Position numbers and translations under genes: made by a program. A stretch of DNA of 53,546 bases, from the NCBI GenBank assembly GCA_903835235.1, contig CAILMF010000053.1, positions 1 to 53,546 of the forward strand, given 5' to 3'. Below, in pieces: positions 23,273 to 32,424 of the stretch (its first letter is position 1; the number at the start of each line of letters is the position of its first letter). Under the pieces are notes generated by a model that was not told the DNA's origin, ran no database searches, and saw nothing but the letters and a program-made list of their open reading frames with translations. This stretch comes from an uncultured Rhodospirillales bacterium. GTDB lineage: Bacteria > Pseudomonadota > Alphaproteobacteria > Acetobacterales > Acetobacteraceae.

Positions 23273-25944
23273 CAAGCGGTGCGGTCGCTCTTCTCGCCCG
23301 CCAGCGCCGCCTGCGCCGCCGCCAGCCGGGCCACCGGCACGCGGTAGGGCGAGCAGCTCACGTAATCCAGCCCGACGCTTTCGCAGAAGGCGATGCTGGC
23401 GGGGTCGCCGCCGTGCTCGCCGCAGATGCCCAGCTTCAGGTTGGCCTTCACCGCGCGGCCCTTCTCGGCGGCAATCTCCACCAACGCGCCAACACCCTCG
23501 ACATCGATGCTGACGAAGGGGTCGCGCGGCATGATGCCCTTCTCGACATACAGCGGCAGGAACTTGCCGGCGTCGTCGCGCGACAGGCCGAAGGTGGTCT
23601 GCGTCAGGTCGTTGGTGCCGAAGCTGAAGAAGTCGGCCACCTCGGCGATCTTGTCCGCGGTCAGGCAGGCGCGCGGCAGCTCGATCATGGTGCCGACATA
23701 GTATTCCACATGGCTGCCGGTCTCGGCGAAGACCTGCTGCGCCACGGCGTCCACCTGGGCGCGGGTGATCTCCAGCTCGCGCCGGCTCGCCACGAGGGGA
23801 ATCATGATCTCCGGCACCGGCGCGTTGCCCGCGGTCTTCGCCACCTCGACCGCGGCCTCGAAGATCGCGCGGGCCTGCATCTCGTAGATCTCGGGGTAGG
23901 AAATGCCCAGGCGGCAGCCGCGATGGCCGAGCATCGGGTTGGCTTCCGCCAGTTCCGCGCCGCGGCGCTGCATGGTCGCGAGGTCGCTGCCCAGCGCATC
24001 CGCCACTTCCTGCATCTCGGCATCCGCGTGCGGCAGGAATTCATGCAGCGGCGGGTCCAGCAGGCGGATCGTCACCGGCAGCCCCGCCATGATGGTGAAC
24101 AGCTCCGAAAAATCCTTGCGCTGGAACGGCAGCAGCCGCGCCAGGGCGTCGCGCCGGCCGCCTTCGGTCTCGCTCATGATCATCTGGCGCACGGCCAGGA
24201 TGCGCGCGGGGTCGAAGAACATGTGCTCGGTACGGCAGAGGCCGATGCCCTCGGCGCCGAATTTGCGGGCGGTGTCGGCGTCCAGCGGCGTCTCCGCATT
24301 GGCGCGCACCTTCAGCCGGCGGACGCCGTCGGCCCATTCCATCAAGGTCGCGAAATCGCCGCTGAGCTTGGGCTCGATCATCGCCACGCTGCCGATGAAC
24401 ACCTCGCCCGTCGCGCCGTCCAGCGTCAGCGTATCGCCGGCCTGCACCACCTGGCCGCCGGCCGAAAGCTGCTGGCTGGCGTAGTCGATGGTGATGCCGC
24501 CGGCGCCGGCCACGCAGGGCCGGCCCATGCCGCGCGCCACCACCGCGGCGTGGCTGGTCATGCCGCCGCGCGCGGTCAGGATGCCGCGGGCCGCGTGCAT
24601 GCCGTGGATGTCCTCGGGCGACGTCTCGATGCGGACCAGGATCACCGCCTCGCCCTTGGCCGCGCGGGCCTCGGCCTCATCGGCGTTGAACACCACCGTG
24701 CCGCAGGCGGCGCCGGGGCTGGCCGGCAGGCCCTTGCTGAGCAGCTTGCGCGGCGCCTTGGGGTCCAGCATGGGGTGCAGCAGCTGGTCCAGCGCCTTGG
24801 GGTCCACGCGCTTGATCGCCTCGGTCCGGTCGATCAGCCCTTCCTGCGCCATGTCCACCGCCACCTTCAGGCTGGCGGCGGCGGTGCGCTTGCCGTTGCG
24901 GGTTTGCAGCATGTACAGCTTGTTCTGCTGCACCGTGAACTCGATGTCCTGCATGTCGCGGTAGTGCCGCTCCAGCGTCTCCCGCACCTTCACCAGTTCG
25001 GCATAGGCGGCGGGCATCGCCACTTCCATGCTCTTCTCGTGCGGCTTGGCCTTCAGCTGCGCCATGGGCTGCGGCGTGCGGATGCCCGCCACCACGTCCT
25101 CGCCCTGCGCGTTGATCAGGTATTCGCCGTAGAAGATGTTCTCGCCGGTGGAGGGGTCCCGCGTGAAGCAGACGCCGGTCGCGCAATCCTGCCCCATATT
25201 GCCGAACACCATGGCCTGCACGTTGACCGCGGTGCCCCAGTTGGCGGGGATTTCATGCAGGCGCCGATAGGTATTGGCGCGCGGGTTCATCCAGCTGCCG
25301 AACACCGCGCCGACGGCACCCCAGAGCTGCTCGTTCGGGTCCATCGGGAAGGGCTTGCCGGTGACCTCGGCGACCATCTCCTTGTAGCCGGCGACCACGC
25401 CGCGCCAGTCATCGGCGGTCAGGTCGGTATCCTCGATGACGTCGCGGTCCAGCTTCGCGGTCTCGATGATCTCCTCGAAGCGGTGATGGTCCACACCCAG
25501 CACCACCGAGCCATACATCTGGATGAAGCGGCGATAGCTGTCCCAGGCGAAGCGCGCATCGCCGGAGCCGGCGGCCAGGCCTTCCACCGTCACGTCGTTG
25601 AGGCCCAGGTTCAGCACCGTGTCCATCATGCCCGGCATGGAGACGCGGGCGCCGGAGCGGACGCTGACCAGCAGCGGCTTCACCGGGTCGCCGAAGCGGG
25701 TGCCGACCGCGGCCTCGATCCGCGCCAGGGCGCCGGAGACCTGGGCGCCGAGTTCGACCGGATATTTCCGGCCATTGTCGTAGTAGTGGGTGCAGACTTC
25801 GGTGGTGATGGTGAAGCCGGGCGGCACGGGCAGGCCGATGCTGGCCATCTCGGCCAGGTTGGCACCCTTGCCACCCAGCAGGTTGCGCATCTCGGCCGAG
25901 CCTTCGTTGTGGCCGGCGCCGAAGCTGTAAACCCACTGGGTCAT
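23272..25944 (-). CDS. ppdK: Pyruvate, phosphate dikinase
   Basis: An 890-residue protein of normal PPDK length. The enzyme interconverts pyruvate + ATP + phosphate with phosphoenolpyruvate + AMP + pyrophosphate. Visible parts: N-terminal ATP-grasp domain (LLGGKGANLAEM, residues 20-340), central phosphohistidine domain with the catalytic His in RGGMTSHAAVVARGMGRPCV, and the C-terminal PEP/pyruvate TIM barrel ending with the catalytic-Cys region GICGEHGGDPAS. It gives gluconeogenic PEP in bacteria that lack or supplement PEP synthase. A short hairpin and roughly 110 bp separate it from glyS upstream. Confidence 0.97.
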   Translation of the reverse strand: MTQWVYSFGAGHNEGSAEMRNLLGGKGANLAEMASIGLPVPPGFTITTEVCTHYYDNGRKYPVELGAQVSGALARIEAAVGTRFGDPVKPLLVSVRSGARVSMPGMMDTVLNLGLNDVTVEGLAAGSGDARFAWDSYRRFIQMYGSVVLGVDHHRFEEIIETAKLDRDVIEDTDLTADDWRGVVAGYKEMVAEVTGKPFPMDPNEQLWGAVGAVFGSWMNPRANTYRRLHEIPANWGTAVNVQAMVFGNMGQDCATGVCFTRDPSTGENIFYGEYLINAQGEDVVAGIRTPQPMAQLKAKPHEKSMEVAMPAAYAELVKVRETLERHYRDMQDIEFTVQQNKLYMLQTRNGKRTAAASLKVAVDMAQEGLIDRTEAIKRVDPKALDQLLHPMLDPKAPRKLLSKGLPASPGAACGTVVFNADEAEARAAKGEAVILVRIETSPEDIHGMHAARGILTARGGMTSHAAVVARGMGRPCVAGAGGITIDYASQQLSAGGQVVQAGDTLTLDGATGEVFIGSVAMIEPKLSGDFATLMEWADGVRRLKVRANAETPLDADTARKFGAEGIGLCRTEHMFFDPARILAVRQMIMSETEGGRRDALARLLPFQRKDFSELFTIMAGLPVTIRLLDPPLHEFLPHADAEMQEVADALGSDLATMQRRGAELAEANPMLGHRGCRLGISYPEIYEMQARAIFEAAVEVAKTAGNAPVPEIMIPLVASRRELEITRAQVDAVAQQVFAETGSHVEYYVGTMIELPRACLTADKIAEVADFFSFGTNDLTQTTFGLSRDDAGKFLPLYVEKGIMPRDPFVSIDVEGVGALVEIAAEKGRAVKANLKLGICGEHGGDPASIAFCESVGLDYVSCSPYRVPVARLAAAQAALAGEKSDRTA

Positions 25945-26018
25945 TGGCGGTCATCCTCTTGCAGTTTGCGTCGCCGGCTGCGGCTGGGCCTGGCAGTTAG
26001 GCCCAACGCACGGCGTTT

Positions 26019-26038
26019 CCTTTGCGCTAAGGCAAAGG
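26019..26038 (-). terminator. Hairpin downstream of glyS
   Basis: CCTTTGC (26019-26025) pairs with GCAAAGG (26032-26038) around a 6-nt loop, 20 bp past the glyS stop. A second small dyad, GGGCCT/AGGCCC, lies at 25986-26004. No U-tract follows on the minus strand, so it would be a weak or factor-assisted terminator, or part of the ppdK leader. Confidence 0.35.
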
Positions 26039-26058
26039 CAGTGCCAACAGCGTGTAAA

Positions 26059-28170
26059 TCAACCTTCGAGTTTTGACAGATCCGCGACCGACTCCATCGC
26101 GGCCCTGAGCCGGGCGAGCAGGGCCAGACGATTGCGGCGGAACTGCGGTTCGTTGACCAGGACCTTGTCGAAGAAGGCGTCCAGCGGGGCGCGCAGCGTG
26201 GCCAGGGCGGCCATGGCTTCGGCGAAGTTTTCCGCGGCGAGCAGGCGCGCGGCTTCCGGCACGGCGCGGTCCAGCGCGGTGGCCAGGGCCTGTTCCTCCG
26301 GCAGGGTCAGCTCGGCCGGGTTGAGTTCGGCACCGGTGTAGCTGGCGGCGTCCTTCTTTTCCTCGATCCGGAGGATGTTGGCGGCGCGGCGATAGGCGGC
26401 GAGCAGGTTGGCGCCGTCTTCCGATTCCACCAGGGCGCGGAGGGCGTCGGCGCGGGCGAGGAGACGGGTGAGGTCGTCATCCGGCGAGGTGCCGAGGACG
26501 GCGGCGACCACGTCGTGCCGGGCGCCCTCGGCGCGGAGCTGGACGCGGAGGCGGTCGAAGAGGAAGTCGAGGAGATCACGAACAGTCGGACCAAAGAACT
26601 TCTCTACCACAAGCTCTTTCAGTTCGTCGTCACCAAGCATGTAGTCATGCGCAGCGTCGTGAGATAGCAACCCCTCACCGAACTCGGAATAAAACGGCTC
26701 GAAGAAGAGCGGCCGCAACCCCAAACGCAGCCCATTCTCCCGCACAATGCGGATCACGCCCAACGCCGCGCGCCGCAGCGCATACGGGTCGCCACTCCCG
26801 GTCGGCTTCTCGCCCACCGCGAAGAACCCCGCCAATTGGTCCAGCTTGTCTGCCAGCGCCACGCTGATCGCCACCGGGTCGCTCGGCACCGCGTCGCCGG
26901 CGCCCAGCGGACGGTAGTGCTCGGCCACGGCCTCGGCGACCGCCGGGGCTTCGCCCTGGCCCAGCGCATAGTAGCGGCCCATCACGCCCTGCAATTCCGG
27001 GAACTCGCCAACCATGCCGGTGGCCAGGTCCGCCTTGGCCAGGCCGGCGGCGCGCTCGGCCTGGGCGACATCGGCGCCCACCAGCGGCGCGATCACGCCG
27101 GCCAGCCGCACCAGCCGCCGCACCCGCTCCCCCTGCGTGCCCAGCTTGGCGTGGAACACCACCGTCTCCAGCTTGGGCAGGTAATCCTCAAGCTTCTGCT
27201 TGCGGTCCAAATCCCAGAAGAAGCGCGCATCGCTCAGCCGGGCGCGCAGCACGCGTTCATTGCCGGCCACCAGCGCCTTGCCGCCATCCGTCGCGGTGAT
27301 GTTCGCGACCAGCGCAAACCGCGGCGCCGCGCGCCCGTCCGGCGTGCGCAGCGCGAAGTACTTCTGGTTGATCCGCATGGTCGTGCGCATCACTTCCGGC
27401 GGCAGGTCCATGAAGGCGGCGTCGATGCTGCCCAGCAGCGGCACCGGCCATTCCACCAGGCCGGAGACCTCGGCCAGCAGCCCGTCATCGGGCACCACCT
27501 CAAGCCCCTCGGCGGCGGCCAGGGCGGCGATGCCGTCGCGGATCAGCGTAGCGCGTTCGGCGGCGTCCAGCACCACCTTGCGTTCGCGCAGGCCGGCGAC
27601 GTAGTCGGCAAAGCCGGTCACGCGGAAGGCGCCTGGGGCCAGCACGCGATGGCCCTCGGTCTCGTCGCCGCTGACCACGCCGTGTTCCACCGGGAAGCGC
27701 AGCACCTCGCCGCCGAGGATGCACACCACGCGCTGCAACGGGCGCACCCACAGGAAGGGCGAAGTGCCCCAGCGCATGGATTTCGGCCAGGGGAAACTGC
27801 GCAGCACGGCGGGCAGAGCGCGGGCCAGCAAGTCCGCGGCTTCCAGCACCTCGCCGGGCTTCTTCAGCACCCAGAACTGGCCTTCCTGCACCAGCGCCTC
27901 ACGCGCCGCGCCGTGCTTGCGCAGGAAGCCGTCCAGCGCCGCATCGGGGGCACCCACACGGGGGCCGCGTTCCTCCTTCGGCGCGCTCTCGGCGCGGGCG
28001 GCCATCTCCCCCACCACCGCCAGTCGGCGCGGGCCGCTGTAGCCGCGCGGCGCGGCCGGCATCAGCGCGCCGAGTTCCTTGTGCAGCGCCTTGCACAGGT
28101 CTTCAGCGGCACGCGCCTGCATGCGCGCCGGGATTTCCTCGGAGAAGAGTTCGATCAGAAGCTCGGGCAT
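26059..28170 (-). CDS. glyS: Glycine-tRNA ligase beta subunit
   Basis: A 703-residue bacterial-type GlyRS beta subunit ([17 protein letters not shown] start). The alpha2beta2 enzyme charges tRNA-Gly; beta carries tRNA recognition, an HD-like domain and the C-terminal DALR anticodon-binding domain (ending ESVADLSKLEG). The ATG at 28170 overlaps the glyQ stop as ATGA; the frame upstream of this is only a shadow. The stretch 26560-26790 has noticeably lower GC and rarer codons than its surroundings but keeps the frame. Confidence 0.96.
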   Translation of the reverse strand: MPELLIELFSEEIPARMQARAAEDLCKALHKELGALMPAAPRGYSGPRRLAVVGEMAARAESAPKEERGPRVGAPDAALDGFLRKHGAAREALVQEGQFWVLKKPGEVLEAADLLARALPAVLRSFPWPKSMRWGTSPFLWVRPLQRVVCILGGEVLRFPVEHGVVSGDETEGHRVLAPGAFRVTGFADYVAGLRERKVVLDAAERATLIRDGIAALAAAEGLEVVPDDGLLAEVSGLVEWPVPLLGSIDAAFMDLPPEVMRTTMRINQKYFALRTPDGRAAPRFALVANITATDGGKALVAGNERVLRARLSDARFFWDLDRKQKLEDYLPKLETVVFHAKLGTQGERVRRLVRLAGVIAPLVGADVAQAERAAGLAKADLATGMVGEFPELQGVMGRYYALGQGEAPAVAEAVAEHYRPLGAGDAVPSDPVAISVALADKLDQLAGFFAVGEKPTGSGDPYALRRAALGVIRIVRENGLRLGLRPLFFEPFYSEFGEGLLSHDAAHDYMLGDDELKELVVEKFFGPTVRDLLDFLFDRLRVQLRAEGARHDVVAAVLGTSPDDDLTRLLARADALRALVESEDGANLLAAYRRAANILRIEEKKDAASYTGAELNPAELTLPEEQALATALDRAVPEAARLLAAENFAEAMAALATLRAPLDAFFDKVLVNEPQFRRNRLALLARLRAAMESVADLSKLEG

Positions 28171-29042
28171 CAGGCGACGCTCCCCGCCAGCCAGGCCTCG
28201 CAACAGCCCTTGGCCAGGTTGCGCACGCGGCCGATGTAGCTCGCACGCTCGGTCACGCTGATGGCGCCGCGGGCGTCCAGCAGGTTGAAGCGGTGGCTGG
28301 CCTTGATGCACTGGTCATATGCCGGCAGCGCCAGGCCGTGCTTCAGCAGCGCCTCGCATTCTTCTTCCGCGTCGCGGAAGTGGCGGAACAGCTTTTCGGT
28401 GTCGGCGTGTTCGAAGTTGTGGGCGCTGTACTCGACCTCGGCGCGCTTGAAGACCTCGCCGTAGCTCACGCCCTGGCCGTTGAAGTCCAGGTCGTACACG
28501 TTCTCCACGCCCTGCACGTACATCGCCAGGCGTTCCAGCCCGTAGGTCAGCTCGCAGCTCGGTACCTCGCAGGGGATGCCGCCGACCTGCTGGAAGTAGG
28601 TGAACTGCGTCACCTCCATGCCGTCGCACCAGACTTCCCAGCCCAGGCCCCAGGCGCCCAGCGTCGGGCTTTCCCAGTCGTCTTCCACGAAGCGCACGTC
28701 GTGCAGCGCCGGGTCGATGCCGATGGCGCGGTAGCTGCCCAGCAGCAGCGCCTGCGGGTCCGGCGGGCTCGGCTTCATGATGACCTGGTACTGGTAGTAG
28801 TGCTGCAGCCGGTTGGGGTTCTCGCCGTAGCGGCCATCCGCCGGGCGGCGGCTGGGCTGGACGTAGGCGGCCTTCCAGGGCTTCGGCCCCAGGGCGCGCA
28901 GCGTGGTGGCGGGGTGGAAGGTGCCGGCGCCCACTTCCATGTCGTAGGGCTGCAGGATCAGGCAGCCCTGCGCCGCCCAATAGGCGTGCAGGCGCAGGAT
29001 GAGTTCCTGGAAGCTGGGCGGTTTTTGGCTGGCGTCTGGCAT
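28170..29042 (-). CDS. glyQ: Glycine-tRNA ligase alpha subunit
   Basis: A 290-residue GlyRS alpha subunit holding the class II catalytic core: [32 protein letters not shown], the [28 protein letters not shown] motif 2 region and [24 protein letters not shown]. It is paired with glyS in the usual order with a 4-bp overlap. 51 bp separate it from the downstream end of anmK's neighbour region. Confidence 0.97.
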   Translation of the reverse strand: MPDASQKPPSFQELILRLHAYWAAQGCLILQPYDMEVGAGTFHPATTLRALGPKPWKAAYVQPSRRPADGRYGENPNRLQHYYQYQVIMKPSPPDPQALLLGSYRAIGIDPALHDVRFVEDDWESPTLGAWGLGWEVWCDGMEVTQFTYFQQVGGIPCEVPSCELTYGLERLAMYVQGVENVYDLDFNGQGVSYGEVFKRAEVEYSAHNFEHADTEKLFRHFRDAEEECEALLKHGLALPAYDQCIKASHRFNLLDARGAISVTERASYIGRVRNLAKGCCEAWLAGSVA

Positions 29043-29093
29043 TTCAGTGATTTCTAAGCTGCGTTGCGGCGCAACATACGGGCGGGGGTGCCT

Positions 29094-30224
29094 CTACAGC
29101 AAGCCGCCCACCAGCCGCCCGCCGGTCAAGGGCGCGGCAACCCCCGTGGTGCCCGGGAAGGTCAGCGGCAACCGCCGCGCCACGCGGGCGGCCAGCACGC
29201 CGAAGGCCTGGGCCTCCAGCGCGTCACCATGCCAGCCCACCACCTCAACCGGCCGCACCGGGCATTCCAGCGCGCCGGACAGCGCCTTCATCACGGCCGG
29301 GTTGCGCCGGCCGCCGCCGCCCACCAGCCACAGCCCCGCCGGTTCCGGAAAGTGCCGGGCGCCGGCGGCCACGCAGACCGCGCAGAAGGCGACCAGCGTG
29401 GCCGCGCCATCCTCCGGCGAAAGCTCGGCCAGGCCGGCGTCGCGCAGCGCGCGGTCGAAGTCCAGCCGGTCCAGCGACTTGGGCGGAGGCAGCGCCAGAT
29501 AGGGGTGGTGCATCAGGCGGGACAGCACGGCGCCATCCGGCTGGCCGGCCAGGGCCAGGCGGCCATCGGCGTCGAAGTCGCGGCCGGCGCGGCGGCGGGC
29601 CCAGTCATCCAGCGGGCCGTTGGCGGGGCCGGTGTCGAAGGCCAGCAGCGAGCCATCCGTGCCGATATAGGTCACGTTCGCCACGCCGCCCAGGTTCAGC
29701 ACCGCCAGCGGCTTGGGCAGCCCGGCGGCCAGCGCGGCATGCACCACCGGCACCAGCGGCGCGCCCTGCCCGCCCGCCGCCACATCGGCGCTGCGGAAGT
29801 CGTAGGCCACGGAAAGCCCGGTGCGGCGGGCCAGCAGCGCGGCGTCGCCGACCTGCCAGGTGCGCGGGGACTTGTTGCCCAGCGGCATGCCCGGCCGCAG
29901 CGGCTGATGCAGAATGGTCTGGCCGTGGAAGCCCAGCAGGTCCACCTCCTCGCCCAGCGTCCGGCGGACCTGGTCCCGCAGGCGCTGCACGGCCTCCACA
30001 TGCACCGCGGTCAGCCGGGCCACGCAGTCCAGCAGGAAGGGGTCGTATTCCCCGGTCACCGCGGCCACGTCCAGAAGCTGGCGCAGGTCGGCGCGCAGCC
30101 GGGGGTCGTAGGGCAGCGTCAGGCTGGGGCCGAGCCGGCCGATCCGCTCGCCATCCGTCTCCACCCAGGCGGCATCGACGCCATCCAGGCTGGTGCCGCT
30201 CATCAGGCCGATGGTTCTCAGCAT
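29094..30224 (-). CDS. anmK: Anhydro-N-acetylmuramic acid kinase
   Basis: A 376-residue AnmK, which phosphorylates and opens 1,6-anhydro-MurNAc from cell-wall turnover in the cytosol. It has the N-terminal [15 protein letters not shown] (residues 6-20), the [13 protein letters not shown] segment, [12 protein letters not shown] and the ASKHA-type [14 protein letters not shown] with the catalytic Asp. The ATG at 30224 is 27 bp from the divergent tyrS start, an arrangement known in many proteobacteria. The long frame beyond 30224 is a shadow of tyrS. Confidence 0.96.
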   Translation of the reverse strand: MLRTIGLMSGTSLDGVDAAWVETDGERIGRLGPSLTLPYDPRLRADLRQLLDVAAVTGEYDPFLLDCVARLTAVHVEAVQRLRDQVRRTLGEEVDLLGFHGQTILHQPLRPGMPLGNKSPRTWQVGDAALLARRTGLSVAYDFRSADVAAGGQGAPLVPVVHAALAAGLPKPLAVLNLGGVANVTYIGTDGSLLAFDTGPANGPLDDWARRRAGRDFDADGRLALAGQPDGAVLSRLMHHPYLALPPPKSLDRLDFDRALRDAGLAELSPEDGAATLVAFCAVCVAAGARHFPEPAGLWLVGGGGRRNPAVMKALSGALECPVRPVEVVGWHGDALEAQAFGVLAARVARRLPLTFPGTTGVAAPLTGGRLVGGLL

Positions 30225-30251
30225 TGCCCACCCTGTGGTAGGGGACCGCCC

Positions 30252-31487
30252 ATGAGCAGCCCGAACAGCGACTTCATCCGTATCGCGCAGGAGCGCGGCT
30301 ACGTCCACCAGATCACCGACGTGGCGGCGCTGGACGCGCGCATGGCCGCGGCACCGGTCTCGGGCTATATCGGCTTCGACTGCACGGCGGACAGCCTGCA
30401 TGTCGGCAGCCTGATGCAGATCATGCTGCTGCGGCTGATGCAGCGCTGCGGCCAGCGCCCGGTGGTGCTGATGGGCGGCGGCACCACCAAGGTCGGCGAC
30501 CCCTCCTTCCGCGACGAGGCCCGGCCGCTGCTGGACGACGCCGCGATCGAGCGGAACAAGGCGGGCATCCGCCGCGTGTTCGACAAGTTCCTGACCTTTG
30601 GCGAAGGCCCGACCGACGCGATCATGCTGGACAATGCCGAATGGCTGGACCAGCTGCACTACGTGCCCTTCCTGCGCGATGTCGGCCGCCATTTCAGCGT
30701 CAACCGCATGCTGACCATGGACAGCGTGAAGACCAGGCTGGACCGCGAGCAGAACCTCAGCTTCCTCGAATTCAACTACATGCTGCTGCAGTCGTACGAC
30801 TTCGCCGCCATGCGCCGCGCCCATAACGTGACCCTGCAGATGGGCGGCAGCGACCAGTGGGGCAACATCATCATGGGCGTCGAACTCTGCCGCCGGATGG
30901 ATGGCGCCGAGGCCTTCGGCCTGACCACGCCGCTGCTGACCACCGCTTCCGGCGCCAAGATGGGCAAGACCGCCGCCGGTGCGGTGTGGCTGAACGCCGA
31001 GCGCCTGAGCCCCTATGACTACTGGCAGTTCTGGCGCAACACCGAGGACGCGGATGTCCAGCGCTTCCTGGCGCTGTTCACCGAGTTGCCGATGGACGAG
31101 GTGCGGCGCCTGGGCGCGCTGGATGGCGCCGGCATCAACGAGGCGAAGAAGGTGCTGGCGACCGAGGCCTGCGCCCTGCTGCATGGCCGCGACGCCGCCG
31201 AGCAGGCCGCCGAGACCGCGCGCCGGGCGTTTGAGGAAGGCGCCGCGGCGGAGGATTTGCCGAGCATCACCCACACCCTGCCCGCTTCCCTGGCGGATTT
31301 GCTGGTGGCGGCGAAGCTCTGCGCCAGCAAGGGCGAGGCGCGCCGCCTGGTGGCGCAGAACGGCGTGCGGCTGAACGACGCGGCGGTGGCGGATGCCAAT
31401 GCCAGCGTCACCGAGGCGGATTTGCGCGACGGCGCCGCCAAGCTGAGCCTGGGGCGGAAGCGGCACGTGCTGGTGCGGGTGGGGTAG
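30252..31487 (+). CDS. tyrS: Tyrosine-tRNA ligase
   Basis: A 411-residue class I tyrosyl-tRNA synthetase. The HIGH-like motif is HVGS at 50-53, the KMSKS-like motif is KMGKT at 236-240, and the C-terminal S4-like RNA-binding domain starts near residue 345 ([18 protein letters not shown]). The gene is divergent from anmK. Confidence 0.97.
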   Translation: MSSPNSDFIRIAQERGYVHQITDVAALDARMAAAPVSGYIGFDCTADSLHVGSLMQIMLLRLMQRCGQRPVVLMGGGTTKVGDPSFRDEARPLLDDAAIERNKAGIRRVFDKFLTFGEGPTDAIMLDNAEWLDQLHYVPFLRDVGRHFSVNRMLTMDSVKTRLDREQNLSFLEFNYMLLQSYDFAAMRRAHNVTLQMGGSDQWGNIIMGVELCRRMDGAEAFGLTTPLLTTASGAKMGKTAAGAVWLNAERLSPYDYWQFWRNTEDADVQRFLALFTELPMDEVRRLGALDGAGINEAKKVLATEACALLHGRDAAEQAAETARRAFEEGAAAEDLPSITHTLPASLADLLVAAKLCASKGEARRLVAQNGVRLNDAAVADANASVTEADLRDGAAKLSLGRKRHVLVRVG

Positions 31488-31493
31488 CGCGAT

Positions 31494-31523
31494 ACCCGTG
31501 CCGATGTGCTCGTCGGAACGGGT
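31494..31523 (+). terminator. tyrS terminator-like hairpin
   Basis: Seven bp after the tyrS stop, ACCCGTGCCGA (31494-31504) pairs with TCGGAACGGGT (31513-31523) with one mismatch around an 8-nt loop, followed by CCCC rather than a T-run. It sits between convergent tyrS and the methyltransferase gene. Confidence 0.45.
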
Positions 31524-31589
31524 CCCCTGCCCTGCAACATGCTGAACTGAGCCAGTACCAGCGGATGGCGCCATCGCGCCGCCGCCGGA

Positions 31590-32375
31590 TCAGCCCGCCA
31601 CTACCCCCCGGATCGCATTCGCCCGCGCGGTCCACGCCAGCCCGCCGCCCGGCAGCGCCGCCAGCCTGGCCCGCACGCCGGCCCGGAACCCCGCCAGCTT
31701 CTCGGCCGGGAACTTCGCCAGCGCCGCCTTCACGCTGCCGCTATTGGTGCCGCTTTCCCAATACGCCTCGAAGTCCGCGTAGTCCCGCCGCACCTCGAAG
31801 ACCCGGCTCTCCACCTCGCGCAGCCCGCCGCCTTCCCACAGCGCGCGCAGCGCCGGCATGCGGCTGGCCTCGGCGCTGGGCGGCAGGGCCGGCGTGTAGC
31901 CATGGGCGCGGAGTTCGGCCAGCAGCGGCTCGAACGGAAAGCCGCCTTCCAGGATGTCCCAGACATAGGCGGCCACCAGCCCGCCCGGTTTCACCACGCG
32001 CACCATCTCGGCCACGCCGCGCACCGGGTCCGGCACGAAGAAGATCACCAGCGCCATGGTCGCGGCATCGAAGCGCGCGGCCGCGAAGGGCAGCGCCTGG
32101 GCGTCGCCCACCTGGAACACCGCCCCCGCCGCACCGGGGCGGGTGGCGGCGTAGCTGATCTGCCCGTCCGAGGGGTCCACCCCCTGCACCTCCGTGGGCG
32201 CGCAGCGCTGCACCAGCAGCTCGGTGAAGGCGCCGTTGCCGCAGCCCACATCCACCCAGGCCAGGCCCGCCGCCGGCTTCAGCCAGTCCAGGAACATCCC
32301 ACCGCAGACGCGGCTCCAGCCGCCCATGCCGCGCTCATAGGCCGCGCCGTCGTCGAAGCTGATCTTGCCGCTCAT
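31590..32375 (-). CDS. Class I SAM-dependent methyltransferase
   Basis: A 261-residue methyltransferase of the UbiE/type 11 kind. SAM-binding motif I is WVDVGCGNGAFTELL, the acidic loop is VQGVDPSDGQI and motif III is the MVRVVKPGGLVAAYVWD segment. The ATG at 32375 follows GAGGAGAG; a longer frame to 32456 has none. It is a stand-alone gene, 49 bp behind the AsmA-like gene on the same strand. Substrate unknown. Confidence 0.87.
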   Translation of the reverse strand: MSGKISFDDGAAYERGMGGWSRVCGGMFLDWLKPAAGLAWVDVGCGNGAFTELLVQRCAPTEVQGVDPSDGQISYAATRPGAAGAVFQVGDAQALPFAAARFDAATMALVIFFVPDPVRGVAEMVRVVKPGGLVAAYVWDILEGGFPFEPLLAELRAHGYTPALPPSAEASRMPALRALWEGGGLREVESRVFEVRRDYADFEAYWESGTNSGSVKAALAKFPAEKLAGFRAGVRARLAALPGGGLAWTARANAIRGVVAG

Positions 32376-32424
32376 GTTGGCTCTCCTCGGTTGGGCGGCA
32401 TCCTGGCACCGCCGGCGGGCCGCG

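Noticed and set aside
23413-26076. An 887-codon plus-strand frame opposite ppdK.
   Set aside because: Shadow of a well-conserved enzyme; no motif on the plus strand.
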